Counted from the first letter of the stretch, positions 18,600 through 27,635 are shown. The stretch is DNA of 64,000 nucleotides from Pseudomonas neuropathica (GCF_015461835.1 NZ_JACOPX010000017.1:1-64000); one strand, 5' to 3'. Made by a program: numbers and translations. The notes: a model not told the origin generated them from the sequence alone.

Positions 18600-19676
18600 T
18601 TATTGGGGTTCCTGGTAAGTGATGGCTGGTTTCAAACGGTCAGGTGACGGCGCCAGAAACCCGCTGATCAGGGAAATCACCTGTTGCTGAATGACCGCAC
18701 GCGGACGACCGCCGTCGCCATCGGTGCAGATGATGCTGTCGCCCGGTACATCCTCGTCGAGCATGGCCACGGCGCCAGGTTTGCAGATTGCCATGAAACT
18801 GAAGTGACTGGCGTCGCTGATCTCGACATAACGCGATGAGGTTGTTGGCAGACGTTTGGCGAGGTCGACGGACTCCAGTTCAGCGGGCAGTTCTTTCGAC
18901 GGCACGCCGGCAGCGATCACCAGGATCGGCACGGGGTAGGCCGCGAGGCTGGCGTCGGTCATCCCGCGCGACAGGCCCAGATCCAGTGAAACCACGGCAG
19001 TGACGCGCTTGTCACGCCAGTCGGCGGCCAATTGAGCTTTCGCTTGCGCGGTGTTTGCAGTGTTCATTTGTTGGTAAGCGGTGCAACTGGCGAGCTGCGT
19101 GTGGACCTTGCAGTCTTCGGCAAAACGCTCGGGGTCAAAGCGCGCGCCGCCGGCCTCGAGGACCGTCCAGCCGCCGAGCGAATGGCCAACTATGGCAATG
19201 CGATCCTTCGTCACCGCGCCGAATTTTTCCGGTTGCGCCGTCACCGCATCAATGGCCCGGCTGAGGTCAACGGGGCGCTGCCACAACTGCGCTGCGGCTT
19301 GCGGGCTGCGATCACGGCTGGTGGTGCCGGGGTGGTTGACCGCCGCGACGATGTAACCTTGATGGGCCAGTGCACTGGCCAGCCACGTCTGGTTGATCCA
19401 GCTCCCGCCATTGCCGTGGGACAGCACTACCAGTGGATGCTCGCCCTTGGCGGCCGGGGCGTTGAGCACCGCAGGGGCGCCGACGAATACCGGGTTGTCG
19501 CCGAACAATTGTGGCGTCGCAGAGGTGGGCGCACCTGGGTACCAGACGACCATTTCCAGCGGGCGCTCATTGCGCGGATCGGCCAGCGTGGCGTACTGGA
19601 AACCAACGGGTTGGGCGTCAGCGAAGGCGTGGCTGCTCAAGCAGATCAGTAGCAGGGCACCGAGCGTTTTTTTCAT
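18600..19676 (-). CDS. Secreted alpha/beta hydrolase (dienelactone-hydrolase-like)
   Basis: 358 aa from the ATG at 19676 with GGAA upstream. Signal peptide MKKTLGALLLICLSSHAFA. The nucleophile elbow is GHSLGG, with an oxyanion region LSHGNGGSW and a late DASHFSF supplying the catalytic His. The arrangement resembles predicted periplasmic dienelactone hydrolases and PAF-acetylhydrolase-like esterases. Substrate unknown. Confidence 0.82.
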   Translation of the reverse strand: MKKTLGALLLICLSSHAFADAQPVGFQYATLADPRNERPLEMVVWYPGAPTSATPQLFGDNPVFVGAPAVLNAPAAKGEHPLVVLSHGNGGSWINQTWLASALAHQGYIVAAVNHPGTTSRDRSPQAAAQLWQRPVDLSRAIDAVTAQPEKFGAVTKDRIAIVGHSLGGWTVLEAGGARFDPERFAEDCKVHTQLASCTAYQQMNTANTAQAKAQLAADWRDKRVTAVVSLDLGLSRGMTDASLAAYPVPILVIAAGVPSKELPAELESVDLAKRLPTTSSRYVEISDASHFSFMAICKPGAVAMLDEDVPGDSIICTDGDGGRPRAVIQQQVISLISGFLAPSPDRLKPAITYQEPQ

Positions 19677-19764
19677 TGTTGTTATCTTCCGTGATGGGCC
19701 GATTGGGCGAGGTGGACTTTGCCCGATTTCGCGCGCTTCAGCGAGCCTCTTTGAACCCAGAATC

Positions 19765-20676
19765 TTAAACATTTTCCATCGGCCAGCGCGTGGCCAGATG
19801 CGCTGTCAGATAATCCAGAAAGGCTTTGACCTTCGGCGTCATCGCCGCACGTTCTTGCACGCAGGCGTAGATGTCCATTGGCTGGACGACGCTGTGTTCA
19901 AACAGCGGCACCAGTTGCCCACTCGCCAGGAAAGGCGCTGCAACAAACTCCGCCAGTCGTGTGATCCCGGCACCGTGAACCGCCATTTGCGCCAGTGCAT
20001 CAATGTCATCACTGATGGCGGTGGCGTTGATATTGGCGTCGAAACGCTGGCCGTCGCGGATAAAACTCCAGCGCAGAAAACGCCCGTCCAGGGGATAACG
20101 AAAGGCCAGGCAGGCATGGTTTTGCAAATCATCCGGCGATTGCGGCCACCCGGCGCGCTGAAGATAGGCCGGCGCGGCGCACATGATGAAGGGCAGCGAT
20201 ACGATCTTGCGCGCGACGATACCGTCCTCCAGTTGCGGCTTGATCCGCAGGCTCAGATCGATGCCGTCCGGGATGTGGTTGATCTTGCCGTTGGTGGTCG
20301 ACAGTTCGATGAGCAGGCGCGGGTGCAGTGCGCCGAAACCCGCAATCAGCGACGCCAGTACGTGGCGGCCGAAGGCAGATGTCGAGGCGATGCTCAGCCG
20401 GCCCTGCAACTCGGTTTTATCGCTGCTGATCGAGCTTTGCGCCGATTCCAGATCCGCCGCAATGCGGCGGACTTTCTCGAAATACACCGCGCCGTTTTCG
20501 GTCAGTGCCATGCTGCGCGTGGTGCGTTGCAACAGCCGTACACCGAGGTGCGCTTCCAGTCGATTAAGCGTCTGGCTGACCGCTGCCGCACTGACACCGA
20601 GGGTCTTGGCGGCGCCGACAATCGAGCCGGCTTCGACCACTTTGATAAAACTGGCAATCGCCGCTAACAGATTCAT
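19765..20676 (-). CDS. LysR-family transcriptional regulator
   Basis: 303 aa. The N-terminal winged helix is MNLLAAIASFIKVVEAGSIVGAA with ALGVS/AAVSQTLNRLE recognition helix, followed by a substrate-binding domain. The N-terminal style (FIKVVEAGS) places it with the large CrgA/PA-type group of LysR proteins. Its target is probably the adjacent gene set, but no divergent partner with a shared promoter is obvious except the DUF2798 gene at 20801. Confidence 0.9.
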   Translation of the reverse strand: MNLLAAIASFIKVVEAGSIVGAAKTLGVSAAAVSQTLNRLEAHLGVRLLQRTTRSMALTENGAVYFEKVRRIAADLESAQSSISSDKTELQGRLSIASTSAFGRHVLASLIAGFGALHPRLLIELSTTNGKINHIPDGIDLSLRIKPQLEDGIVARKIVSLPFIMCAAPAYLQRAGWPQSPDDLQNHACLAFRYPLDGRFLRWSFIRDGQRFDANINATAISDDIDALAQMAVHGAGITRLAEFVAAPFLASGQLVPLFEHSVVQPMDIYACVQERAAMTPKVKAFLDYLTAHLATRWPMENV

Positions 20677-20800
20677 CCATCGTCCCGTTCAGGGTTGATT
20701 CGTAAGTTCTGCTTTATAAAGTACCTGCGACTGAGCGTCTAGTTGCGGCAGACCGGCTTTGCTAACGTGCGGTCTCCCTGTCAATGGATGGAAACGCCTT

Positions 20801-21076
20801 ATGAATCAACCAACAAGCTCCGACGCCCTGATCCTTGGCCGACGCAAGCTGTCGCCGCGCGCCACGCCTTATGTGTTTGCGTTGTACATGGCGACGATCA
20901 TGGCGTTCCTGATGTCGTTGGTGATCACCGCCGCCAATTCGGGCATTGATAACGACTACCTGAGTAATGCCTTGCACGCCTATAAGCTGGCGATGCCGGT
21001 GGCGTTCCTGTGCATCCTGGTCGTGCGGCCGATCGTGATCAAACTGGTCGCATGGACGGTGCATCCGCATCGTTGA
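20801..21076 (+). CDS. DUF2798 membrane protein
   Basis: 91 aa. Two membrane helices (TPYVFALYMATIMAFLMSLV and LAMPVAFLCILVVRPIVIKL) separated by a short loop, the standard DUF2798 plan. It is divergent from the LysR gene with a 124-bp spacer, so it is a plausible target of that regulator. Function unknown. Confidence 0.8.
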   Translation: MNQPTSSDALILGRRKLSPRATPYVFALYMATIMAFLMSLVITAANSGIDNDYLSNALHAYKLAMPVAFLCILVVRPIVIKLVAWTVHPHR

Positions 21077-21106
21077 AAGGCCCCGCCTCAGCAGTGGCTG
21101 TTCTGG

Positions 21107-21125
21107 CGCCTTCGCGAGCAGGCCT
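21107..21125. repeat. Single REP half-element
   Basis: CCTTCGCGAGCAGGC-type core, as in the paired REP elements at 43094 and 46899, but here without its inverted partner. Confidence 0.5.
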
Positions 21126-21291
21126 CATCACCGATCGACAGGTCTTGTAGGGGACTTAGAAGAACAAACAAGGATTGGCCTGAGGAAACCAATCGAAACT
21201 TCGCCAACAACCCAACTGTCCAGACCCTTACACCTCCCGGCGGATGTTCTGCCGGGGCAGCTCCATGCAGCGGAGAAAGACGAGGGTCGAG

Positions 21292-23079
21292 ATGACGATG
21301 ACAGTGGGAGATTTTCTGGTTGAGCGGCTCAGTGAATGGGGCGTTACGCGAATTTTTGGTTATCCGGGCGACGGCATTAACGGCGTGTTCGGCGCGCTCA
21401 GTCGGGCCAAGGGCAAAATCGAATTCGTTCAGGCGCGGCATGAAGAAATGGCCGCGTTCATGGCCTCGGCACACGCGAAGTTCACCGGCGAGCTGGGTGT
21501 GTGCATCGCTACGTCCGGCCCGGGCGCCTCGCACCTGATCACCGGCCTCTATGACGCGCGCATGGACCACATGCCGGTGCTCGCCATCGTCGGTCAACAG
21601 GCACGCACCGCATTGGGCAGCCACTATCAGCAAGAGCTGGATCTGGTGTCGATGTTCAAGGATGTCGCCGGGGCATTTGTACAGCAGGCGTCGGCGCCTT
21701 CGCAGGTGCGTCATCTGCTTGATCGCGCAGTGCGCACTGCGGTGGGCGAACGCCGGGTAACCGCGTTGATTCTGCCTAACGATTTGCAGGAGCTGAAGTA
21801 CGAAGCTCCGGCGCGCGCCCATGGCACCGCGCATTCCGGGGTGGGTTACACGAAACCCAAAGTACTGCCTTATGACGAAGATCTGCAGCGTGCCGCCGAT
21901 GTTTTGAATGCGGGAGAGAAGGTCGCCATTCTGGTTGGCGCCGGGGCATTGCAGGCGACCGATCAAGTCATCGCCGTGGCGGAAAAACTCGGTGCCGGCG
22001 TCGCCAAGGCGCTTCTGGGCAAAGCCGTGTTGCCTGACGATCTGCCTTGGGTCACCGGCAGCATCGGCCTGCTCGGCACTGAACCGAGCTACAAACTGAT
22101 GAACGAATGCGACACTTTGCTGATGATCGGCTCGGGTTTTCCCTACTCGGAATTTCTGCCCAAGGAAGGTCAGGCGCGCGGTGTGCAGATCGATTTGCAG
22201 CCGGACATGCTCAGCCTGCGTTATCCGATGGAGGTCAACCTGGTCGGCGACTCGGCGGAAACCCTCGCCGCGTTATTGCCACTGCTCGAACAGAAAACCT
22301 CCAACAAGTGGCGCAAGAAAATCGAAGGTTGGCGCAGCAGTTGGGAGAAAACCCTCGAAAGACGCGCCATGGCCAAAGCCGACCCGGTCAACCCGCAGCG
22401 GGTGGTCTATGAGCTGTCGCCGCGCTTGCCCGATGAGGCCATCGTCACCAGCGACTCCGGCTCCTGCGCCAACTGGTTTGCCCGTGATCTGAAAATCCGC
22501 CGTGGCATGCAGTGCTCGTTGTCCGGTGGCCTGGCGTCCATGGGCGCCGCTGTGCCTTACGCGATTGCCGCGAAGTTTGCTTATCCCGAGCGTTCGGTCA
22601 TTGCGTTGGTGGGCGATGGCGCGATGCAGATGAACAACATGGCTGAACTGATCACCGTCGCCAAATACTGGCGGCAGTGGGCGAGTCCGAAATGGATCTG
22701 CGCGGTGTTCAACAACGAGGATCTCAATCAGGTCACTTGGGAACAGCGGGTGATGGAGGGCGATCCGAAGTTCGAAGCGTCGCAAAGTATCCCGGACGTG
22801 CCTTACCACTTGTTCGCCATTTCCATTGGCCTGAAAGGCATCTTTGTTGATCGCGAAGAAGACGTCGCCGCTGCGTGGGAAAAGGCACTGGCCTCGGAAG
22901 TGCCAGTGGTGATCGAGTTCAAGACCGACCCGAACGTGCCGCCCTTGCCGCCGCACATCAAGCTTGAGCAGGCGAAGAAATTCGCCACGACGTTGCTCAA
23001 GGGCGATCCGGATGAAGCCGGGGTGATCGTGCAAACCGCCAAACAAGTACTCGGCGCCGTATTACCCGGGAAAAAATAA
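21292..23079 (+). CDS. Thiamine-diphosphate-dependent enzyme (pyruvate oxidase/acetolactate synthase-like)
   Basis: 595 aa from the ATG at 21292. Three ThDP-enzyme domains: the pyrimidine-binding domain with FGYPGDGINGVFGAL and the catalytic Glu in ARHEEMAAFMAS; a central FAD/nucleotide-type domain (ILVGAGALQATDQVIAVAE); and the PP domain with GDGAMQMNNMAEL to NNEDLN (GDG...N metal site). It is in the YdaP/PoxB-like subgroup commonly annotated only as 'thiamine pyrophosphate-requiring protein'. A 2-keto acid decarboxylation or oxidation is expected. No regulatory small subunit is present, arguing against a true acetolactate synthase. Confidence 0.88.
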   Translation: MTMTVGDFLVERLSEWGVTRIFGYPGDGINGVFGALSRAKGKIEFVQARHEEMAAFMASAHAKFTGELGVCIATSGPGASHLITGLYDARMDHMPVLAIVGQQARTALGSHYQQELDLVSMFKDVAGAFVQQASAPSQVRHLLDRAVRTAVGERRVTALILPNDLQELKYEAPARAHGTAHSGVGYTKPKVLPYDEDLQRAADVLNAGEKVAILVGAGALQATDQVIAVAEKLGAGVAKALLGKAVLPDDLPWVTGSIGLLGTEPSYKLMNECDTLLMIGSGFPYSEFLPKEGQARGVQIDLQPDMLSLRYPMEVNLVGDSAETLAALLPLLEQKTSNKWRKKIEGWRSSWEKTLERRAMAKADPVNPQRVVYELSPRLPDEAIVTSDSGSCANWFARDLKIRRGMQCSLSGGLASMGAAVPYAIAAKFAYPERSVIALVGDGAMQMNNMAELITVAKYWRQWASPKWICAVFNNEDLNQVTWEQRVMEGDPKFEASQSIPDVPYHLFAISIGLKGIFVDREEDVAAAWEKALASEVPVVIEFKTDPNVPPLPPHIKLEQAKKFATTLLKGDPDEAGVIVQTAKQVLGAVLPGKK

Positions 23080-23097
23080 CCGGTTAACGCACAGGTT

Positions 23098-23130
23098 TGA
23101 TCGTTCCTACGCAGAGCGTAGGAACGATCA
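23098..23130. repeat. Perfect 15-bp palindrome
   Basis: TGATCGTTCCTACGC and its exact complement around a 3-base loop. It lies 18 bp after the ThDP enzyme stop, so it may act as a terminator; the sequence is REP-like. Confidence 0.7.
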
Positions 23131-23156
23131 GGCAGGACAAACCCGGAGGTGTGCTT

Positions 23157-23873
23157 TTGATTTTCATCGGCTGTGCAGGCTGGAGTCTGGGACGCGAGCA
23201 CTGGCCGGTATTTCCGGTAGAGGGCACGCATTTGCAGCGCTACGCCGCGCGACTCAATGGCGTGGAAATCAACAGCTCGTTCTACCGTCCGCATCGTCGG
23301 CAAACCTACGAGCGTTGGGCCGATGGCGTACCGGAGGACTTCCGTTTTTCGGTGAAAATGCCCAAACACATCACCCATGAATTACGCCTGGCAGGTTGCG
23401 AGGCGGCGCTGGACAGGTTTCTGGCTGAATGCGGCGGTCTGGGCGAACACTTGGGCTGCTTGCTGGTGCAGTTACCACCTTCGCTGGCGTTTGACGCCGC
23501 CAGCGCCGAAACCTTTTTCACGACATTGCGCGAGCGCTTCTCCGGCGCGGTGGTGCTTGAGCCAAGGCATGAATCGTGGGTCAGCGCTGAGTCGATGTTA
23601 ATGACTCATCAGATCGCACAAGCAGCAGTCGATCCTTCGCGCATCCGCCGTGATGTTTCGCCAGCCGGTTGGACGGGAACCCAGTATTGGCGCCTGCACG
23701 GCTCACCACGCATTTACCACAGCGCCTACGATTCCACTTATCTGCTAAACCTCGCACAAGCTCTGCAATCAGCGGCCGCAGCAAGTGCTGCGACCTGGTG
23801 CATATTCGACAACACCGCCGGCGGCGCGGCATTGGGCAATGCCTTGGCGCTGGCGACGCTGACCTCCGCTTGA
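23157..23873 (+). CDS. DUF72 protein (YecE-like)
   Basis: 238 aa. A GGAGG at 23145 spaced seven bases ahead selects TTG at 23157 as start (IFIGCAGWSLGREHW). The DUF72 signature is complete: FIGCAGWS, then VEINSSFYRPHRRQTYERWA, FRFSVKMPKHITHELRL, and the C-terminal WCIFDNTAGGAA. The fold is a TIM barrel; the biochemical role is unsettled. The frame also opens upstream across the palindrome at 23098 but that part is not coding. Confidence 0.87.
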   Translation: MIFIGCAGWSLGREHWPVFPVEGTHLQRYAARLNGVEINSSFYRPHRRQTYERWADGVPEDFRFSVKMPKHITHELRLAGCEAALDRFLAECGGLGEHLGCLLVQLPPSLAFDAASAETFFTTLRERFSGAVVLEPRHESWVSAESMLMTHQIAQAAVDPSRIRRDVSPAGWTGTQYWRLHGSPRIYHSAYDSTYLLNLAQALQSAAAASAATWCIFDNTAGGAALGNALALATLTSA

Positions 23874-23874
23874 A

Positions 23875-24363
23875 TCAGACCGACAGGTGCTCATACAGAA
23901 TTGTCGCACCGACAATCATCAACACCACGCCCCCGACGATTTCCGCACGCTTGCCAACCACAGCACCGAGCACTCGGCCGAGCATCACGCCAATAGTCAC
24001 CATGGTCATGGTCGCCAGACCGATCGCCGCTGCCGCGATCCAGATGTTCACGTCGACAAACGCCAGGCCGACGCCGACCGCGAGGGCATCGATGCTGGTG
24101 GCAAACGCGGTAACGGCGAGAATCAGGAAGGAGTGCGAACCGGGTTTTTCTTCCTCTTCTTCTTCGTGTTTCAGACCGTTGTAGATCATGTGCAGGCCGA
24201 GAACCAGCAGCAGGGTGAAGGCGATCCAGTGGTCCCATTCAGCCACCCAGCGAGTCGCTGCCTGGCCGATCAACCAGCCGATGATAGGCGTGATGGCTTC
24301 GATCACGCCGAAGATCAAACCGGTGCGCAGGGCTTCGGTGAGGCGTGGTTTGTGCAGGCTGGA
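23875..24363 (-). pseudogene. mntP: mntP with its N-terminus deleted
   Basis: From residue SSLHKPRLTEALRTGLIFG onward this is an intact MntP manganese exporter: five of six helices, the acidic loop HEEEEEEK, and the ATSIDALAVGVGLAF block. Full-length MntP (about 189 aa) begins with a helix containing MSTDAFAA, whose Asp is required for transport. Here homology stops at 24363, 15 bp before the ATG of the DUF1801 gene on the other strand, and the upstream translation is the antisense of that gene. The first ~27 residues and any Mn riboswitch leader are gone. The frame remains open to 24549, so a chimeric protein could be made, but it would lack the catalytic helix. Confidence 0.8.
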
Positions 24364-24378
24364 GTCGAGAATCCTGCG

Positions 24379-24774
24379 ATGAATAAAACCGAGGGCACCG
24401 AATCCGCTTCCGTTCTGATTGATCAACGCATCGCCGAGCTGGGTGACTGGCGCAGTGAAACGCTGGCGCAGATCCGCGCGATCATGCACAAGGCTGATCC
24501 CGAAGTGGTTGAGGAATGGAAGTGGCGGGGTGTGCCGACGTGGTCGCACAATGGAATTATCAGCACCGGCGAGACGTACAAGGCTGCGGTGAAAATGACC
24601 TTCGCCAAGGGTGCGTCACTGGACGATCCGGCGGGGTTGTTCAATGCCAGTCTTGAGGGCAATACGCGACGGGCGATTGATTTCCACGAGGGTGACCGGA
24701 TTGATGAGAAAGCGTTGATTGCGCTGATTCGGGCGGCCGTGAAACTCAATATGGCGAAGAAGCCCTCACCCTAG
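24379..24774 (+). CDS. DUF1801 (YdhG-like) protein
   Basis: 131 aa. MNKTEGTESASVLIDQRIAE through EEWKWRGVPTWSHNGIISTG is the standard start of the family, and FAKGASLDDPAGLFNASLEG its core. The fold is that of frataxin-like/YdhG proteins; role unknown. Its 5' side is the mntP deletion junction, so its native promoter may be missing. Its last codons (KKPSP and the TAG stop) are supplied by the REP-type sequence that starts at about 24762. Confidence 0.82.
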   Translation: MNKTEGTESASVLIDQRIAELGDWRSETLAQIRAIMHKADPEVVEEWKWRGVPTWSHNGIISTGETYKAAVKMTFAKGASLDDPAGLFNASLEGNTRRAIDFHEGDRIDEKALIALIRAAVKLNMAKKPSP

Positions 24775-25020
24775 CCCTCTCCCAGGGGGAGAGGGGACTG
24801 ACCGGGGTGTTCATGCAAGTTACGCCGACTTGAAATACCGGGGTGAACTGAAGATTCAAAAAGCACACAGATCGGCTCCCATTCCCCCTCTCCCGGACGG
24901 TGGGGGAACTGACCGGGGTGTTCATGCAAGTTAGCGATGTGCAATTGCGCGTCGAACTCAGATCGTGAAAAGCACACAAAACGGCTCCCTTTCCCCCTCG
25001 CCCCCTTGGGGGAGAGGGCT
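24775..25020. repeat. Tandem intergenic repeats with embedded REP palindromes
   Basis: No gene here. Two ~110-bp units follow each other. Each begins with the same 26-bp sequence (ACTGACCGGGGTGTTCATGC...) at 24797-24822 and 24908-24933. Each also contains an AAAGCACACA(G/A)(A/G)(T/A)CGGCTCCC block (near 24860 and 24969). Each unit ends in a C-rich/G-rich REP-like palindrome; the first palindrome (24775-24795) is the same 9-bp stem as at 11445. Confidence 0.8.
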
Positions 25021-25066
25021 GGGGTTGGGGTAGATCCCGTAGATTTTTGCGATCGCCTGCAAAACA

Positions 25067-25285
25067 CTAATTACCATCAGCCACTTTGCGCTCTATCTCA
25101 TCGATCTTGCGCTGTAGCGTCTCGGCGTCCTGTTCCTTCACGCGGGTGGATGAAGGCGTGATCACCTCGTCCACGGCTTCGGTGTCGTCGTCCCGGTCTT
25201 CAAGATCGCGCTCGACCACATTCACCGGTTTACCGGAGGTGTCGGTGGGCGGGGCGTTCGGGGTTTTGCTGTCATCGCTATTCAT
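25067..25285 (-). CDS. Small acidic hypothetical protein
   Basis: 72 aa from the ATG at 25285, set by a GGAGGT site. The N-terminal two-thirds are low-complexity and acidic (DLEDRDDDTEAVDE); the C-terminus EQDAETLQRKIDEIERKVAD looks like a short coiled coil. It is probably disordered until it meets a partner. No family recognised. Confidence 0.6.
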   Translation of the reverse strand: MNSDDSKTPNAPPTDTSGKPVNVVERDLEDRDDDTEAVDEVITPSSTRVKEQDAETLQRKIDEIERKVADGN

Positions 25286-25439
25286 GGTGCTGACCTCCAG
25301 TGATGTAAACATTGGAGGTGACGTTGCGGTGGGCGTTCGATATTTTTGCGGGGCGCCGGGATGAGCGGTGCGCAGAAACTTATACGCCATACGATGGCCC
25401 AAACCGATTCAATCCACGACTGTCCGGATACCTGACGCC

Positions 25440-25676
25440 ATGTCCTCGAAAAACCTCTTTCCAGCTGTGCTCGGTGTGTCTGTTTTGATGATCGGCGGGG
25501 CCAGCCACGCGGCCAGCTTCGACTGCGAGCGCGCCAAGGCCGCCGACGAAAAAGCGGTGTGTGCCCATCGCGCGCTTAACGATATGGACGTGAGCATGGC
25601 GCTGCTCTACAAGCTCGACCGGCGTTTTCTGCCCATGGGCGGGCGTGACGCTCTGAGCTCGCTGACTCCCTTGTAG
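25440..25676 (+). pseudogene. Truncated LprI-like (DUF1311) exported protein
   Basis: 78 codons. Signal peptide to SHAAS, then SFDCERAKAADEKAVCAHRA and LNDMDVSMALLYKLDRRF, which is the N-terminal half of an LprI/DUF1311 domain (first disulfide and the acidic repeat). After MGGRDAL the homology ends in SSLTPL and a TAG that lies inside a REP element (25672-25755). The second half of the domain, with its own Cys pair, is absent. The product would be unlikely to fold. Confidence 0.65.
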
Positions 25677-25755
25677 GAGCTGCCGCTGGCTGCGATCTAT
25701 TGATCTTGATATTCAAAAAAAGATCAAAAGATCGCAGCCTTTGGCAGCTCCTGCA
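25672..25755. repeat. REP hairpin pair
   Basis: Outer arms TGTAGGAGCTGCC / GGCAGCTCCTGCA and inner arms GGCTGCGATCT / AGATCGCAGCC form a large cruciform-capable hairpin. It sits between the truncated LprI gene and the convergent transporter gene and supplies the LprI stop codon. Confidence 0.8.
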
Positions 25756-25767
25756 CGGTAATCAGTG

Positions 25768-27447
25768 TCAGTCCTTGAGAATGTCGCGATCCTTGGTTTC
25801 CGGCAGGAAGAATGTGCCGAGTACCGCCGTCATCACCGCGATCACGATCGGATACCACAAGCCGTAGTAGATATCCCCGGTCGCGGCGACCATGGCAAAC
25901 GCCACCGTCGGCAGGAAGCCACCAAACCAGCCGTTACCGATGTGATACGGCAACGACATCGAGGTGTAGCGGATGCGGGTCGGGAACAGTTCGACCAGCC
26001 ACGCCGCGATCGGGCCGTAGACCATGGTCACGTAGATCACCAGCACGGTCAGCAGGAGCAGCACCATCGGGTAATTGGTTTTCGCCGGGTCGGCTTTCTC
26101 CGGATAACCGGCCTCCTTGAGCGCGGTGCCGAGGGTTGCAGTAAACGCATCGTTACGCGTCTTGAAGTCGGCGGCCGGCAGGGCGCTGCCTTCGAAACTT
26201 TCGACCACTTTGTCGCCGATGCGCACTTGCGCGACGGTGCCCGGCTCGGCAATCACGTTCTCATACGGGATCGCCCGTTTTGCCAGCAGGGTCTTCGCCA
26301 GGTCGCAGGAACTGGTGAATTTGGCCTTGCCGACCGGGTCGAACTGGAACGAGCACTGCTCAGGGTTGGCGATCACTTTGACCGGATTCTTCTCCTGGGC
26401 GATAAACACATCAGGGTTACCGTACTGGGTCAGCGCGTGGAAGATCGGGAAGTAGGTCAACGCGGCCAGAATGCACCCAGCCATGATGATCGGCTTGCGC
26501 CCGATCCGGTCGGAGAGGCTGCCGAAAATCACGAAGAACGGCGTGCCGATCAGCAGCGAACCGGCGATCAACAGGTTGGCGGTCTGCGGGTCGATCTTCA
26601 GCGTCTGCAGCAGGAAGAACAACGCGTAGAACTGCCCGGTGTACCAGACCACCGCTTGCCCGGCCGTGCCGCCAAGCAATGACATGATCACCACTTTGAG
26701 GTTGTCCCAGCGCGCGAAGGATTCGGTCAGCGGCGCTTTCGACGCCTTGCCTTCAGCTTTCATTTTCTGGAACACCGGTGACTCGCTCAACTGCAAGCGG
26801 ATGTACACCGAGACGATCAGCAGCAGGATCGACAGCAGAAACGGAATCCGCCAGCCCCACGCTTCGAAGGCTTCAGTGCCCAGCGCCGTACGGCAGGCGA
26901 GGATCACCAGCAGCGACAGAAACAGGCCGAGGGTCGCGGTGGTTTGAATCCACGAGGTAAAGAAGCCGCGCTTGTTGCGCGGCGCGTGTTCGGCCACGTA
27001 GGTCGCGGCGCCGCCATACTCGCCGCCCAACGCCAGGCCTTGGAGCAAGCGCAGAGTGATGAGGATGACCGGCGCGGCAACACCAATGGTCGCGTAGCCG
27101 GGCAACAAGCCGACAATCGCCGTCGATACGCCCATGATCACGATGGTGATCAGGAACGTGTGCTTGCGCCCGATCATGTCGCCGAGGCGGCCGAACACAA
27201 TGGCACCGAACGGCCGCACGGCAAACCCGGCGGCGAAGGCGAGCAGGGCGAAGATAAACGCAGTGGTTTCGTTGACACCGGCAAAGAAATGCTTGGCGAT
27301 GATCGCCGCCAGTGAACCGTAGAGATAAAAGTCGTACCACTCGAAAACCGTGCCAAGGGACGAAGCGAAGATGACCTTGCGCTCTTCCTTGGTGATGCCG
27401 CCGCTGCGCGGTGGACTGCCGGTGGACGTTGTGTAGGTTGTGGCCAT
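25768..27447 (-). CDS. MFS transporter, metabolite:H+ symporter (MHS) type
   Basis: 559 aa, 12 helices. FEWYDFYLYGSLAAIIAKHF in helix 1 and GRLGDMIGRKHTFL are hallmarks of the MHS (ProP/KgtP/ShiA-like) group, with LQGLALGGEYGGAATYVAEH in helix 4-5. It is longer than the usual ~440 aa because of a hydrophilic insertion of about 110 residues between the eighth/ninth and next helices (after FHALTQYG, before NYPMVLLLLTVL), containing two Cys residues. Substrate probably a carboxylate or betaine, not predictable more closely. Confidence 0.88.
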   Translation of the reverse strand: MATTYTTSTGSPPRSGGITKEERKVIFASSLGTVFEWYDFYLYGSLAAIIAKHFFAGVNETTAFIFALLAFAAGFAVRPFGAIVFGRLGDMIGRKHTFLITIVIMGVSTAIVGLLPGYATIGVAAPVILITLRLLQGLALGGEYGGAATYVAEHAPRNKRGFFTSWIQTTATLGLFLSLLVILACRTALGTEAFEAWGWRIPFLLSILLLIVSVYIRLQLSESPVFQKMKAEGKASKAPLTESFARWDNLKVVIMSLLGGTAGQAVVWYTGQFYALFFLLQTLKIDPQTANLLIAGSLLIGTPFFVIFGSLSDRIGRKPIIMAGCILAALTYFPIFHALTQYGNPDVFIAQEKNPVKVIANPEQCSFQFDPVGKAKFTSSCDLAKTLLAKRAIPYENVIAEPGTVAQVRIGDKVVESFEGSALPAADFKTRNDAFTATLGTALKEAGYPEKADPAKTNYPMVLLLLTVLVIYVTMVYGPIAAWLVELFPTRIRYTSMSLPYHIGNGWFGGFLPTVAFAMVAATGDIYYGLWYPIVIAVMTAVLGTFFLPETKDRDILKD

Positions 27448-27635
27448 GGGTGTTCTCCGTCGTGCTTATTGTTGTAGGCCGGAGTCCCCCGTTATTGCTC
27501 GTCTCACTCTGGCCTTGTGGCATATGCCGGAAGCGCTGTTGCGGGAAGCTTGCACAGTGCCGCCATCGCGCAAATGTGCAAGCTTTCCTGAAGCATAATC
27601 AGCTTCTGCCAGATATCCACTCGCCAGCCTGCGTA

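Noticed and set aside
24797..24933. CRISPR repeat-spacer units
   Set aside because: Only two units, with embedded REP palindromes and related 'spacers'; no cas genes.
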